Positions 36,089 through 44,993 of a stretch of DNA of 64,000 nucleotides are shown in pieces (position 1 is the first letter of the stretch; each line of letters starts with the position of its first letter). The stretch comes from UBA11889 sp046582115. Lineage in GTDB: Bacteria > Pseudomonadota > Gammaproteobacteria > Pseudomonadales > Azotimanducaceae. The stretch lies in the NCBI GenBank assembly GCA_046582115.1, contig JAYGFA010000053.1:17236-81235 (forward strand), written 5' to 3'. The position numbers and the translations under genes are program-made. Under the pieces are notes generated by a model. It saw nothing but the letters and a program-made list of their open reading frames with translations. It had not been told where the DNA came from and made no database searches.

Positions 36089-36787
36089 CTATGGCTTCTG
36101 AGCATAAACGAGATAATTAACGCTCGGGCTGGTAACTAGTTTGCAACCGCGGGTCAGCGGATTATAGCTGTAGCCACTGATGTCTTTTACGAAGAGACCA
36201 GCATCCCGAACGGCACTGGCGAGTTCGCTGGGCTTAATGAACTTGTCATAATCGTGGGTTCCGCGCGGTAAAAGATTCAAAACATACTCGGCGCCAAGGA
36301 CGGCCATCAAGTAAGCCTTTGCATTGCGATTAATTGTTGAAAAAAACACCGAGCCACCTGGACGGGTGAGCTTGGCAAGCGCGCAAACGGTAGAGCGAAA
36401 GTCAGGCACGTGTTCTAGCATCTCTAATGCGGCGACTACGTCGAAAGACGCTGGCTCGACTTTGGCAAAAGATTCGGCAGTGGTTTCTATGTACCGAATC
36501 TTGTTGCTCATCTTGGTCTCGATTGCGTGCAATTGAGCGACCTTAAGGGGGCCAGTCGCCATGTCAATACCGGTCGTTACGGCACCAAGTTCGGCGAGAC
36601 TTTGTGTAAGGATCCCGCCACCACAGCCGGCTTCCAGTACGCGAAGACCCGCGACGGGAGCTCGATCGTTGATGTATTTCAGACGCGTGCTGTTGATGTC
36701 GTGTAACGGACGGAATTCGCTGTCCGGGTCCCACCAACGATGTGCGAGCGATTCGAATTTATGGATTTCATTGGGATCGACGTTCAT
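36089..36787 (-). CDS. ubiG: Ubiquinone biosynthesis O-methyltransferase UbiG
   Basis: Carries out both O-methylations in ubiquinone synthesis. The 232-residue protein begins with the family pattern NEIHKFESLAHRWWDPDSEFRPLHDIN and has the SAM motif VLEAGCGGGILTQSLAELGA. The sequence HVPDFRSTVCALAKLTRPGG and the C-terminal GTHDYDKFIKPSELA are also typical of UbiG. It overlaps mtaD by four bases, as in the Pseudomonas mtaD-ubiG pair. Presence implies respiratory ubiquinone synthesis. Confidence 0.95.
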   Translation of the reverse strand: MNVDPNEIHKFESLAHRWWDPDSEFRPLHDINSTRLKYINDRAPVAGLRVLEAGCGGGILTQSLAELGAVTTGIDMATGPLKVAQLHAIETKMSNKIRYIETTAESFAKVEPASFDVVAALEMLEHVPDFRSTVCALAKLTRPGGSVFFSTINRNAKAYLMAVLGAEYVLNLLPRGTHDYDKFIKPSELASAVRDAGLFVKDISGYSYNPLTRGCKLVTSPSVNYLVYAQKP

Positions 36788-38103
36788 GGGGAGAGCTTAT
36801 CCCGCCACGTTTGAGCTGTGGCAACAACCTCGTTGACATCGAAACCTATGTAGGTGTTGTTTTCGAAGAGGAGCTTCCCTTCAACCCAGGCATGGCTGAC
36901 GTAGTTCGCCGCATGCGTATGGATGAGTTGCGCATGGACATCAAACAAGGGTTGAAGACTGGGATTGTCGACGTCTATTGCGATCAAATCGGCGGCTTTA
37001 CCCGGCTCGATTGACCCGATTTCGGCTTCTAACCCAAGCGCTTGTGCTCCACCCAACGTTGCGGATTCGAGGATCTTTGCCGCCGTCACACGTGACGGAT
37101 TGTCAGCACTGTGGTTTGCCATTAGCGCAGCCAGACGCGCTTCGCTTAAAAGATCGAGGGCGTTATTGGACGCGGCACCGTCGGTACCTAGGGCTACGGT
37201 GATGCCGGCCGCGTATAGCTCTGCGGTCGGACATGTACCACTGTTGAGCTTCAGGTTGGAATAAGGACAGTGAATCACCTTGACGCCGCGTTCGGCAACA
37301 CGTTCGATTTCTTCTTGAGTTAGCGTCGTCATGTGGACTGCTTGTAATTCAGGCACTAGCATGTCCCGTTGGTCCAAGTACTCGATCCAAGAACAGCCTA
37401 ATGTCTCGCGCGCTTTCCGCACTTCCAGCGGTGTTTCGTGTATGTGCATTTGGATAGGGATACCAATCTCAGCCGCCAACGTGAACACGCGGGTTAGTAT
37501 GTCTTCTCGTACGGTATAGGCGGCATGGGGACCAAACGCGGGGTGAATAGTTGTGGTCGTTCGATAATTATCGTTGAGCTCCACCCCTCGATGGATGCAT
37601 TCATCGGCTGTACTAGAATATGAATTACGCTGTTCGATTACTGGAAACGCAATTTGTGCACGAAAACCCAATTCTGCCGCAATTGCCGCGGTCACTTTGG
37701 GGAAATAGTACATGTCGCTAGCGGTGGTCATTCCACGGCTCAACATTTCTGCGATGGCAAGTCGCGTTCCGGCGGCGACGAAGTCAGGAGATACGTAGCG
37801 TGCTTCTAGCGGCCAGATCACTTCGCGCAACCACGTGTGGAGCTGGCGGCCCTCGCCCAAACCACGCATTAACGACATCCCGAGATGTGCATGCGCATTC
37901 ACTAATCCGGGCATAACGATGTGATGTCCCAAGTCGACCTTCACGGCATCGGGATAGTTCTGCAGTAACGAGCGATTCAAACCGATCGCGAGAATACGGC
38001 CACTTTCAATGGCGATGCCATGGTCATCTAGAACAGCGTTCTTGGGTGAAATGGGTAATAAATATCGCGCGAGAAGTAGCGTTTTGACGGTTGGATCAGG
38101 CAT
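36784..38103 (-). CDS. mtaD: 5-methylthioadenosine/S-adenosylhomocysteine deaminase
   Basis: Metal-dependent amidohydrolase that deaminates methylthioadenosine and S-adenosylhomocysteine. From the ATG at 38103 it has 439 residues. The HxH metal motif is in GLVNAHAHLGMSLMRGLGEG, further ligands are in QMHIHETPLEV and HCPYSNLKLNSG, and the late Asp is in TVALGTDGAASNNALDLLSE. The open frame continues upstream to 38205, but that would run into the gyrA promoter region and adds an atypical leader. Pairing with ubiG and divergence from gyrA match Pseudomonas. Confidence 0.93.
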   Translation of the reverse strand: MPDPTVKTLLLARYLLPISPKNAVLDDHGIAIESGRILAIGLNRSLLQNYPDAVKVDLGHHIVMPGLVNAHAHLGMSLMRGLGEGRQLHTWLREVIWPLEARYVSPDFVAAGTRLAIAEMLSRGMTTASDMYYFPKVTAAIAAELGFRAQIAFPVIEQRNSYSSTADECIHRGVELNDNYRTTTTIHPAFGPHAAYTVREDILTRVFTLAAEIGIPIQMHIHETPLEVRKARETLGCSWIEYLDQRDMLVPELQAVHMTTLTQEEIERVAERGVKVIHCPYSNLKLNSGTCPTAELYAAGITVALGTDGAASNNALDLLSEARLAALMANHSADNPSRVTAAKILESATLGGAQALGLEAEIGSIEPGKAADLIAIDVDNPSLQPLFDVHAQLIHTHAANYVSHAWVEGKLLFENNTYIGFDVNEVVATAQTWRDKLSP

Positions 38104-38179
38104 TCGTGTGAGTATAGCGGAACGGCATTCGAATACCGGCCCGAGGGTGGGCCGAAACCTCCAGAAGACAGTTCGAGCA

Positions 38180-38188
38180 TGGTAGAAT
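38180..38188 (+). promoter_or_regulatory. Putative gyrA promoter, extended -10
   Basis: TGG followed by TAGAAT forms an extended -10 element (TGN-TAGAAT) in the 144-bp mtaD-gyrA divergent gap, about 60 bases before the preferred gyrA ATG. No good -35 hexamer lies at normal spacing, which is acceptable for extended -10 promoters. Position makes it the best candidate for gyrA expression. Confidence 0.45.
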
Positions 38189-38247
38189 CGGGTGTTTCCC
38201 GACACCGTGAATTAGCGACCGGATGGCAACCTTGTTTCCCTCTTCCG

Positions 38248-40872
38248 ATGTCTGAAGACGAAACCTCGACAGAGTCAAAAGGTGGTTCTGGTTCGGGGGG
38301 CGACGACGACGACGTCGCCGGAGGGCCCCCGGGCGGTTTAGAGATCCGTCCTGTAAATATCGAGGACGAACTGCGCGAGTCGTTTCTGGGCTACGCGATG
38401 GCTGTGATCGTTTCACGTGCACTGCCAGATATTCGGGATGGTCTAAAACCGGTCCACCGACGCGTACTTTTCGCAATGAGCGAACTAAACAACACCTATA
38501 ACCGCAACCCGATCAAAGGAGCTCGTGTATCCGGTGAAGTCATGGGGAAATATCACCCGCATGGGGATCTTTCCATCTACGAAACTATTGTCCGCATGGC
38601 TCAGCCCTGGAACATGCGGTACCCGCTCGTTGATGGCCAGGGCAATTTCGGTTCGATTGACGGCGACCCGGCTGCAGCTTCTCGGTATACGGAAGTCCGT
38701 ATGACCCGTTTTGCCGGCGACTTGTTGGCTGACCTGGACATGGAAACGGTCGAATTCGAAGACAATTACGATGAGACACTGACGATGCCAAGGGTTCTGC
38801 CGGCGCGGATGCCGAACTTACTTGTCAACGGTTCGACAGGTATAGCAGTCGGGATGGCGACTAACATTCCACCACACAATTTGCGAGAAGTCGTGGATGG
38901 CTGTTTAGCACTTCTTGAGGACGCAGATCTCTCTGTCGATTCGTTGATGGAGTATGTTCTGGGACCCGACTTTCCGACAGCCGGAATCATCAATGGGCGC
39001 GCGGGGATTGTTCAGGCGTACCGGACCGGACGTGGGCGCATATACGTCAGAGCACGAGCCGACGTTGAGGGAAAAGGCACGGGCAAAGAATCGATTGTTG
39101 TCAGGGAGATCCCATATCAGTTAACCACTAGAAAATTGATCGAAAGAATTGCAGAGCTCGTTAAAGAGAAAAAGATCGAGGGCATCACTGAGATTCGTGA
39201 TGAATCGGATAGGGATGGCCTGAGGATCGTAATCGAGCTGCGTCGCGGTGAACCGGGTGAGGTCGTTCTTAACAATCTGTATTCCCAAACTCAGATGCAA
39301 TCCGTCTTCGGGATTAATTGTCAGGCGATAGTCGATGGGCAGCCGAAACTGGTTAATCTGAAGGAAATGTTGGAAGCATTTTTAGGGCACCGTCGTGAGG
39401 TGGTTACGCGTAGGACAGTGTTCCTCCTCCAGCGAGCACGTCGTCGTGGGCACCTTCTTGAGGGCCAAGTCGTGGCGCTGGAGAATATTGATTCTGTCGT
39501 TGAGCTGATCCGAAAATCGCAAAATGCGGCCGAAGCGCGTGGCGCTCTACTTGGCCGTAGTTGGGAGTCGGACACCATTTCGAAACTGATGGAGAGAGTT
39601 GGGCCGGGCGCCTGTCGCCCGCTAGATCTCGATGATGCCTATGGGCTGCGCGAGGGCGTATATCACCTATCCGAAGAACAGACGCAGTCGATTCTTGAAA
39701 TGCGGCTTCATCGACTAACGGCGCTTGAGAAGGATCAAATGATCGAAGAATACGAAGGAATTCTTGCGGAAATCGAGGATCTGCAACAAATATTGGGTTC
39801 GAGTAATCGATTGCATGCGGTGATCCGCGAGGAACTAAACGAGATTCGAGAAAATTACGGGGATGATCGTAAGACTGAGATTCTAAGTTCAAAAATGGAC
39901 TTGATGGCAGAGGACCTGATTACCGAAGAGGACGTGGTGGTAACCGTATCTCATCACGGGTATGCCAAGACTCAGCCGCTTGAGGTCTATCAGGCACAGC
40001 GTCGTGGAGGACGGGGACGTATGGCGACCACCGTGAACGATGAGGACTTTGTCGAGCATCTAGTCATAGCGAATAGTCACGAAACACTTCTTTGTTTCTC
40101 TAATGCTGGGAAAGTCTATTGGTTGAAGGTCTACCAAATACCTCAGGGGAGTCGAGGTGCAAAGGGTCGGCCGCTGATCAATATGTTGCCGCTTGGGGAC
40201 GGTGAGCGCATTACCGCCATACAGCCCGTCGGTGATTTCGATGATGATTCTTTTGTTTTTATGGCGACGGCTAATGGCACCGTCAAGAAAACGCCGCTGG
40301 AGCAATTTTCACGCCCAAGACAAAGCGGCTTGATTGCCTTGGAGCTGGAAGAGGGCAACACATTGGTGGGCGTTTCGATGACGGATGGATACTGCGACAT
40401 TGTTCTGGTGTCGAGTGCAGGTAAAGCGGTCCGTTTCAAGGAGTCTGATGTTCGTGCGATGGGCCGAACGGCACGCGGTGTACGAGGGATCCGACTGTTG
40501 ACGGGGCAGCGCCTTATTGCCCTCATCGTTCCAGAGGACGGCGGATACATGTTGACCGCCGCCGAGTTTGGTTACGGCAAGCGGACTTCGCTCAGTGAAT
40601 TTCCAGTGAAAGGCCGTGGAATACGAGGTGTCATCGCCATCCAAACTTCAGAACGAAACGGAGAAGTTGTTGGCGCTCGGCAGGTGTTTGAGGGCGATGA
40701 GATCATGTTGATTAGTGACCAAGGGACGCTGGTTCGAACGTCTGTCGATGAAATTTCTGTGGTCGGTCGGATTACACAGGGGGTCCGGCTCATTGCCTTA
40801 CGGGATAAGGAAAAGTTAGTAGGACTCGAACGCATTATCGAAACCGCTTCGAGTGAACCGGCCGAGGAATAA
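38248..40872 (+). CDS. gyrA: DNA gyrase subunit A
   Basis: Cleaves and rejoins DNA in the gyrase tetramer. From the ATG at 38248 it has 874 residues. The catalytic tyrosine is Tyr147 in AAASRYTEVRM. The quinolone-determining region reads HPHGDLSIYETIVRMAQ, with Leu108 and Glu112 at the positions of E. coli Ser83 and Asp87. The GyrA-box QRRGGRG is present at the start of the C-terminal beta-pinwheel. The first 30 residues carry a Gly/Ser/Asp-rich insert (GGSGSGGDDDDVAGGPPGG) that E. coli lacks. It is followed by serC in the Pseudomonas-like order. An upstream extension to 38179 is possible but unlikely. Confidence 0.97.
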   Translation: MSEDETSTESKGGSGSGGDDDDVAGGPPGGLEIRPVNIEDELRESFLGYAMAVIVSRALPDIRDGLKPVHRRVLFAMSELNNTYNRNPIKGARVSGEVMGKYHPHGDLSIYETIVRMAQPWNMRYPLVDGQGNFGSIDGDPAAASRYTEVRMTRFAGDLLADLDMETVEFEDNYDETLTMPRVLPARMPNLLVNGSTGIAVGMATNIPPHNLREVVDGCLALLEDADLSVDSLMEYVLGPDFPTAGIINGRAGIVQAYRTGRGRIYVRARADVEGKGTGKESIVVREIPYQLTTRKLIERIAELVKEKKIEGITEIRDESDRDGLRIVIELRRGEPGEVVLNNLYSQTQMQSVFGINCQAIVDGQPKLVNLKEMLEAFLGHRREVVTRRTVFLLQRARRRGHLLEGQVVALENIDSVVELIRKSQNAAEARGALLGRSWESDTISKLMERVGPGACRPLDLDDAYGLREGVYHLSEEQTQSILEMRLHRLTALEKDQMIEEYEGILAEIEDLQQILGSSNRLHAVIREELNEIRENYGDDRKTEILSSKMDLMAEDLITEEDVVVTVSHHGYAKTQPLEVYQAQRRGGRGRMATTVNDEDFVEHLVIANSHETLLCFSNAGKVYWLKVYQIPQGSRGAKGRPLINMLPLGDGERITAIQPVGDFDDDSFVFMATANGTVKKTPLEQFSRPRQSGLIALELEEGNTLVGVSMTDGYCDIVLVSSAGKAVRFKESDVRAMGRTARGVRGIRLLTGQRLIALIVPEDGGYMLTAAEFGYGKRTSLSEFPVKGRGIRGVIAIQTSERNGEVVGARQVFEGDEIMLISDQGTLVRTSVDEISVVGRITQGVRLIALRDKEKLVGLERIIETASSEPAEE

Positions 40873-40908
40873 TTGTTCCTAGGCCGGCTGCATAAGATCG
40901 CTCCAACC

Positions 40909-41991
40909 ATGAGCAAAGTATTTAATTTTTCTGCAGGCCCGTCCGCGCTACCACCGCCAGTGATGGAGCGTGCGCGCGAGGAATTCCGTGACTACCAGGG
41001 TCTCGGCGTTTCGGTGATGGAAATTAGCCACCGATCTCGCGAGTTCATAGAGATTGCCGAACAGGCTGAAGCCGATCTCCGTGAACTGTTGAATCTCAAT
41101 GATGATTATCACGTCTTATTCTTGCATGGTGGTGGGAGCATGCAGTTTGCGATGGTACCGCTGAACTTGGCGAATATTTTGGACACTGTGGACTACGTTG
41201 AAACGGGTTCTTGGTCGACGAAAGCTATTACAGAAGCCAAACGTTTAACGCGAGTGAATATTGCGGCGACATCTAGGGATCACGATTACGACCGGGTGCC
41301 TGGTTTTCACGACTGGAGACTCTCCCAATCTGCGCGCTACGTTCACGTTACCTCAAACGAAACCATCGGCGGCGTGCAATTCCACGAATTTCCAGATACC
41401 GGCGATACGCCGTTGGTTGCTGATATGTCCTCCGATTTTCTGTCGCGCCCGATCGAGGTTCGCCGGTTTGGATTAATATACGCGGGCGCGCAGAAGAACG
41501 TAGGTCCAGCTGGTCTCTGCATCGTTATTGTGCGTAAGGATCTTTGTGGAAAAGAGCGCGAACACACGCCGAGCCTTCTTAGCTATCGAGTCCACGCCCA
41601 ACACCAATCAATGTTCAATACGCCACCGACGTACAATTGGTATTTGGCGGGGCTCGTTCTTGGTTGGTTGAAACATGAAGGTGGCCTAAAAACGATGGAT
41701 GTTCGTAATCGTCGGAAGGCCGACAAACTGTATGCGGCGATCGATAGGAGTGATTTGTATCAGTCGCCTGTACAGCCAGCTGACCGATCGATCATGAACG
41801 TACCTTTCACCTTAATGGAGCCTGAATTGGAGGATCGATTCATAGAGACGGCGAGGATGCGTGGGTTACTGAATTTAAAAGGACACCGAAGCGTAGGGGG
41901 TATTCGCGCAAGCCTCTACAATGCAATTGATGAAGAAGCAGTAGATGCACTGATTGAACATATGGAAAGTTTCGAAAAAGCCGAACGGTAG
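40909..41991 (+). CDS. serC: Phosphoserine aminotransferase
   Basis: PLP enzyme of serine synthesis, also used for vitamin B6. The 360-residue product starts MSKVFNFSAGPSALPPPVM, the standard SerC N-terminus. The PLP lysine is in IYAGAQKNVGPAGL, and NWYLAGLVLGWL and HRSVGGIRASLYNA are family tracts. The open frame reaches back to 40873 but the ATG at 40909 fits the family. It lies between gyrA and pheA, as in Pseudomonas. Confidence 0.96.
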   Translation: MSKVFNFSAGPSALPPPVMERAREEFRDYQGLGVSVMEISHRSREFIEIAEQAEADLRELLNLNDDYHVLFLHGGGSMQFAMVPLNLANILDTVDYVETGSWSTKAITEAKRLTRVNIAATSRDHDYDRVPGFHDWRLSQSARYVHVTSNETIGGVQFHEFPDTGDTPLVADMSSDFLSRPIEVRRFGLIYAGAQKNVGPAGLCIVIVRKDLCGKEREHTPSLLSYRVHAQHQSMFNTPPTYNWYLAGLVLGWLKHEGGLKTMDVRNRRKADKLYAAIDRSDLYQSPVQPADRSIMNVPFTLMEPELEDRFIETARMRGLLNLKGHRSVGGIRASLYNAIDEEAVDALIEHMESFEKAER

Positions 41992-41998
41992 AACGAAA

Positions 41999-43093
41999 AT
42001 GGATGAGGAAGCGCTACAAAGCGTCAGGGTACAAATTGATGCGATCGACCGTCAGTTAAGGGCGTTGCTTAACGAGCGAGCGGCTTGCGCAATTAAGGTT
42101 GCGGACATTAAGAGTGTAAGTGGAGAGGTTGCAACCACTGCATTCTATCGTCCCGAGAGGGAAGCGCAGATCATTGCTCAGCTTCGATCTGAAAATGAGG
42201 GGCCACTTTCGGACGATGCGGTGGAGAGACTGTTCAGAGAAATCATTTCCTGCTGCCTGTCACTAGAACAACCGCTAAAGATCGCTTATTTGGGGCCATC
42301 CGGAACCTACACCGAAGCCGCGACGATCAGGCAGTTTGGCCATTTCGCGAAAACGAGTCCACTGAGTTCCATTGATGAGGTTTTTCGTGAAGTTGAATCG
42401 GGTGGTGTTCACTATGGCGTCGTCCCGGTAGAAAACAGTACAGAAGGTATGGTCAACCACACCCTCGATTGTTTTATGTCCACGATGCTTAACATATGTG
42501 CAGAAGTTGAGCTCCCCATTCACCATGCGCTGTTGGCACGGATGGGAACCGAGCAAGATGAGATCGATTGTGTGTATTCCCACGAACAATCCTTGGCCCA
42601 ATGTAGAAGGTGGCTGGACACTCACCTCCCCAACGTCGAGCGTAGGCCGGTTGCCAGTAACGCCGAAGCTGCAAAGCTCGCGGGCGAGGTAGAGCGGAGT
42701 GGGGCCATAGCCGGCGAAGTAGCGGGTGATAGATACGGCCTCGTCGTCCTACACCAGAATATTGAAGACCTGGCTGACAATACGACACGATTCCTTGTTA
42801 TAGGTGATCAAGACGTCGGGGCGACTGGGCATGATAAAACGTCCATTCTCGTTTCTACGCGCGATGAACCGGGGGCATTGTACAAAGTCCTCGAGCCGTT
42901 TCACCGCCGTGGGATAAGTCTTTCCCGGATCGAAACGAGGCCCTCGCGATCGAGTAACTGGAGTTATGTATTTTTCATCGATTTCGACGGGCATCAGTCA
43001 ACTGGGGAAATTGGTGCCGTACTTGAGGAGGTTCGATCGGTTGCTTTGGAGGTTCGTTCACTGGGATCGTATCCACAAGCCGTGGGACGATAA
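41999..43093 (+). CDS. pheA: Bifunctional chorismate mutase/prephenate dehydratase (P-protein)
   Basis: Makes phenylpyruvate from chorismate. The 364-residue product has an AroQ chorismate mutase domain at residues 1-90 (QIDAIDRQLRALLNERAACA and FYRPEREAQII). The dehydratase domain follows at about 95-275, with AYLGPSGTYTEAA and the catalytic TRF motif in NTTRFLVIG. A C-terminal ACT domain carries LEPFHRRGISLSRIETRPS, so feedback control by phenylalanine is likely. The start lies eight bases after serC and its stop overlaps hisC (TAATG). Confidence 0.96.
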   Translation: MDEEALQSVRVQIDAIDRQLRALLNERAACAIKVADIKSVSGEVATTAFYRPEREAQIIAQLRSENEGPLSDDAVERLFREIISCCLSLEQPLKIAYLGPSGTYTEAATIRQFGHFAKTSPLSSIDEVFREVESGGVHYGVVPVENSTEGMVNHTLDCFMSTMLNICAEVELPIHHALLARMGTEQDEIDCVYSHEQSLAQCRRWLDTHLPNVERRPVASNAEAAKLAGEVERSGAIAGEVAGDRYGLVVLHQNIEDLADNTTRFLVIGDQDVGATGHDKTSILVSTRDEPGALYKVLEPFHRRGISLSRIETRPSRSSNWSYVFFIDFDGHQSTGEIGAVLEEVRSVALEVRSLGSYPQAVGR

Positions 43094-44175
43094 TGGAGAA
43101 TATTAACGCCCGCGTGCTCGAGCTAGCGCCATATCAGCCGGGCAAACCACTAGAAGAACTTAGTCGCGAGATGGGGATTAGCGACGCAATTAAGCTTGCG
43201 AGCAATGAAAATCCGAGAGGGCCTGGACTTCGCGTGCGCGAAGCGCTCGCAGACGCAATTGCCAGTGTATCAAGGTACCCCGATAGCACCGGATATCGCT
43301 TGAAACGTCTCCTTGCTAATCGCTTGGACGTTGATGAAGCGCAAATAACGTTGGGCAATGGCTCCAACGACGTTTTGGAGCTGGCGGCGAGAGTGGCTCT
43401 TTCGCCTGGATCGGTCGGAGTCGTCGACGAGTATTGTTTCGTTGTATACCCGCTTGCGATAGCGGCAGCACATGGCGAGCTGGCCCGCATACCGTCTGTA
43501 GATTGGGGGCACGATTTGGAGGAGATGTTGGCCGCGATCGACGCCTTAACGCGGATTGTCTATATAGCTAACCCGAACAACCCCACCGGAACTTGGGTGA
43601 GTAAAAACAGTCTGCAGAAATTTCTCGAACGGGTCCCGGAACGAGTTTGGGTCGTCCTGGATGAGGCCTATTTTGAATACGTTGATCGGGCGGATTATCC
43701 CAACGGTATTAAACTGCTTGATGACTATCCGAACCTCATTGTTACGCGGACCTTTTCAAAAATTCATGGCCTGGCCGCGCTGCGTATTGGTTACAGTGTG
43801 ACGTCCAGCGATTTTGCAGATCTAATGAATCGTATTCGACAACCATTTAACGTCAACACGTTGGCGTTGGCTGCGGCTGAGGCCGCGCTCGGGGATGATG
43901 CGTACGTCGACGCCAGTAGGCAGCTGAACACCACAGGTATGAATTTTATGGTCGACGGTCTCAGTAACATGGGCCACACGGTTATTCCCTCGGCAGGGAA
44001 TTTTATTACGTTTGAGTGCGGTAAAGCTTCTCGTGGGCTGTATGAAGGGCTACTAGAACGCGGTGTCATCGTACGCCCTTTGGGGAATTACGGTATGTAC
44101 GAACACTTGCGCGTCACCGTGGGGCTACCCGACGAGAACGAGCGCTTTCTTAAAGCGCTGAGTCAGATTAGTTGA
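43093..44175 (+). CDS. hisC: Histidinol-phosphate aminotransferase (possibly also aromatic)
   Basis: PLP aminotransferase, 360 residues. The substrate-loop pattern KLASNENPRGPG is near residue 35, the PLP-contact Asn in YIANPNNPTGTWV, the PLP lysine in TRTFSKIHGLAALRIGY, and the C-terminal Arg in LRVTVGLPDENE. In Pseudomonas this second HisC copy, lying between pheA and tyrA, is thought to act in aromatic amino-acid synthesis, and its place here suggests the same. The start overlaps pheA and the end overlaps tyrA. Confidence 0.92.
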   Translation: MENINARVLELAPYQPGKPLEELSREMGISDAIKLASNENPRGPGLRVREALADAIASVSRYPDSTGYRLKRLLANRLDVDEAQITLGNGSNDVLELAARVALSPGSVGVVDEYCFVVYPLAIAAAHGELARIPSVDWGHDLEEMLAAIDALTRIVYIANPNNPTGTWVSKNSLQKFLERVPERVWVVLDEAYFEYVDRADYPNGIKLLDDYPNLIVTRTFSKIHGLAALRIGYSVTSSDFADLMNRIRQPFNVNTLALAAAEAALGDDAYVDASRQLNTTGMNFMVDGLSNMGHTVIPSAGNFITFECGKASRGLYEGLLERGVIVRPLGNYGMYEHLRVTVGLPDENERFLKALSQIS

Positions 44176-44993
44176 GGACCCTTGTTGTAATCGGTACCGG
44201 ATTGATTGGCGGCTCGTTCGCGCTCGCGGCGAAGCGAGCGCAGTTGGTCGAAACTGTGATTGGTTTCGATGTAAATAAAAGCGCGCTCGTCGAGGCGAAA
44301 AAGCTCGGTGTAATTGATCAAATTAAGGCAGTGACAAAACGGCCCGATCTGGTTTGCGTTGCAGTCCCGACGCGAGCGATCGCCAAATGCGTAATTGACG
44401 CCCAACGCAAATATGGTTCGAACGTCCCCATATTTGACACGGGCAGCGTTAAAGTGCCGGTAATTGAGGCGTTCGAATCCATTCCAACCCACTTTGTTCC
44501 GTGTCATCCGGTAGCGGGTTCGGACCGTCAAGGGCCAGGTGCAGCAGACGCTGATCTATTCCAAGATCGTGCTGTAATCATGACACCTCTAGAAAATACG
44601 GACGCGTCCGCGGCAGCAGGGATAGAAGATGCTTGGGCTAGGATCGGTGCTCGTGTGATAAGGCAAGCTCCTGGCGCACACGATGACGATATGGCCCTGG
44701 TTTCTCACCTACCGCATCTGATTGGCTTTGCGTTGGTGGAACTCCTTGTAAATAGTGACCAGCACGTTAGCGACCGAATTGGTGATGGATTTCGGGATAT
44801 GACCCGAATAGCTGGGTCCGATCCTACGATATGGCGGCACATATTGTCAGATAACGCGGGGCGTGTACGGAAGAAACTGGACGAGTTGGTAGATGTTCTC
44901 GAAACCCTTCAAAAAGCTGCCCAAGACGATTCCGACGATTTGCAACGGATCCTGACGCGCATTAGTCGTTATAGAAGGCGCCTGGATGGCTGA
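44172..44993 (+). CDS. tyrA: Prephenate dehydrogenase TyrA (free-standing)
   Basis: NAD-dependent oxidative decarboxylation of prephenate toward tyrosine. The 273-residue product starts TTG with the Rossmann motif VIGTGLIGGSFALAAKR. The tract FDTGSVKVPVIEAF and the catalytic-His block FVPCHPVAGSDRQGP follow, and GDGFRDMTRIAGSDPTIW is the helical domain signature. In Pseudomonas the orthologue is fused to AroA. Here the protein ends at the end of the TyrA domain and overlaps cmk, so aroA is missing from its usual place. Confidence 0.94.
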   Translation: MRTLVVIGTGLIGGSFALAAKRAQLVETVIGFDVNKSALVEAKKLGVIDQIKAVTKRPDLVCVAVPTRAIAKCVIDAQRKYGSNVPIFDTGSVKVPVIEAFESIPTHFVPCHPVAGSDRQGPGAADADLFQDRAVIMTPLENTDASAAAGIEDAWARIGARVIRQAPGAHDDDMALVSHLPHLIGFALVELLVNSDQHVSDRIGDGFRDMTRIAGSDPTIWRHILSDNAGRVRKKLDELVDVLETLQKAAQDDSDDLQRILTRISRYRRRLDG

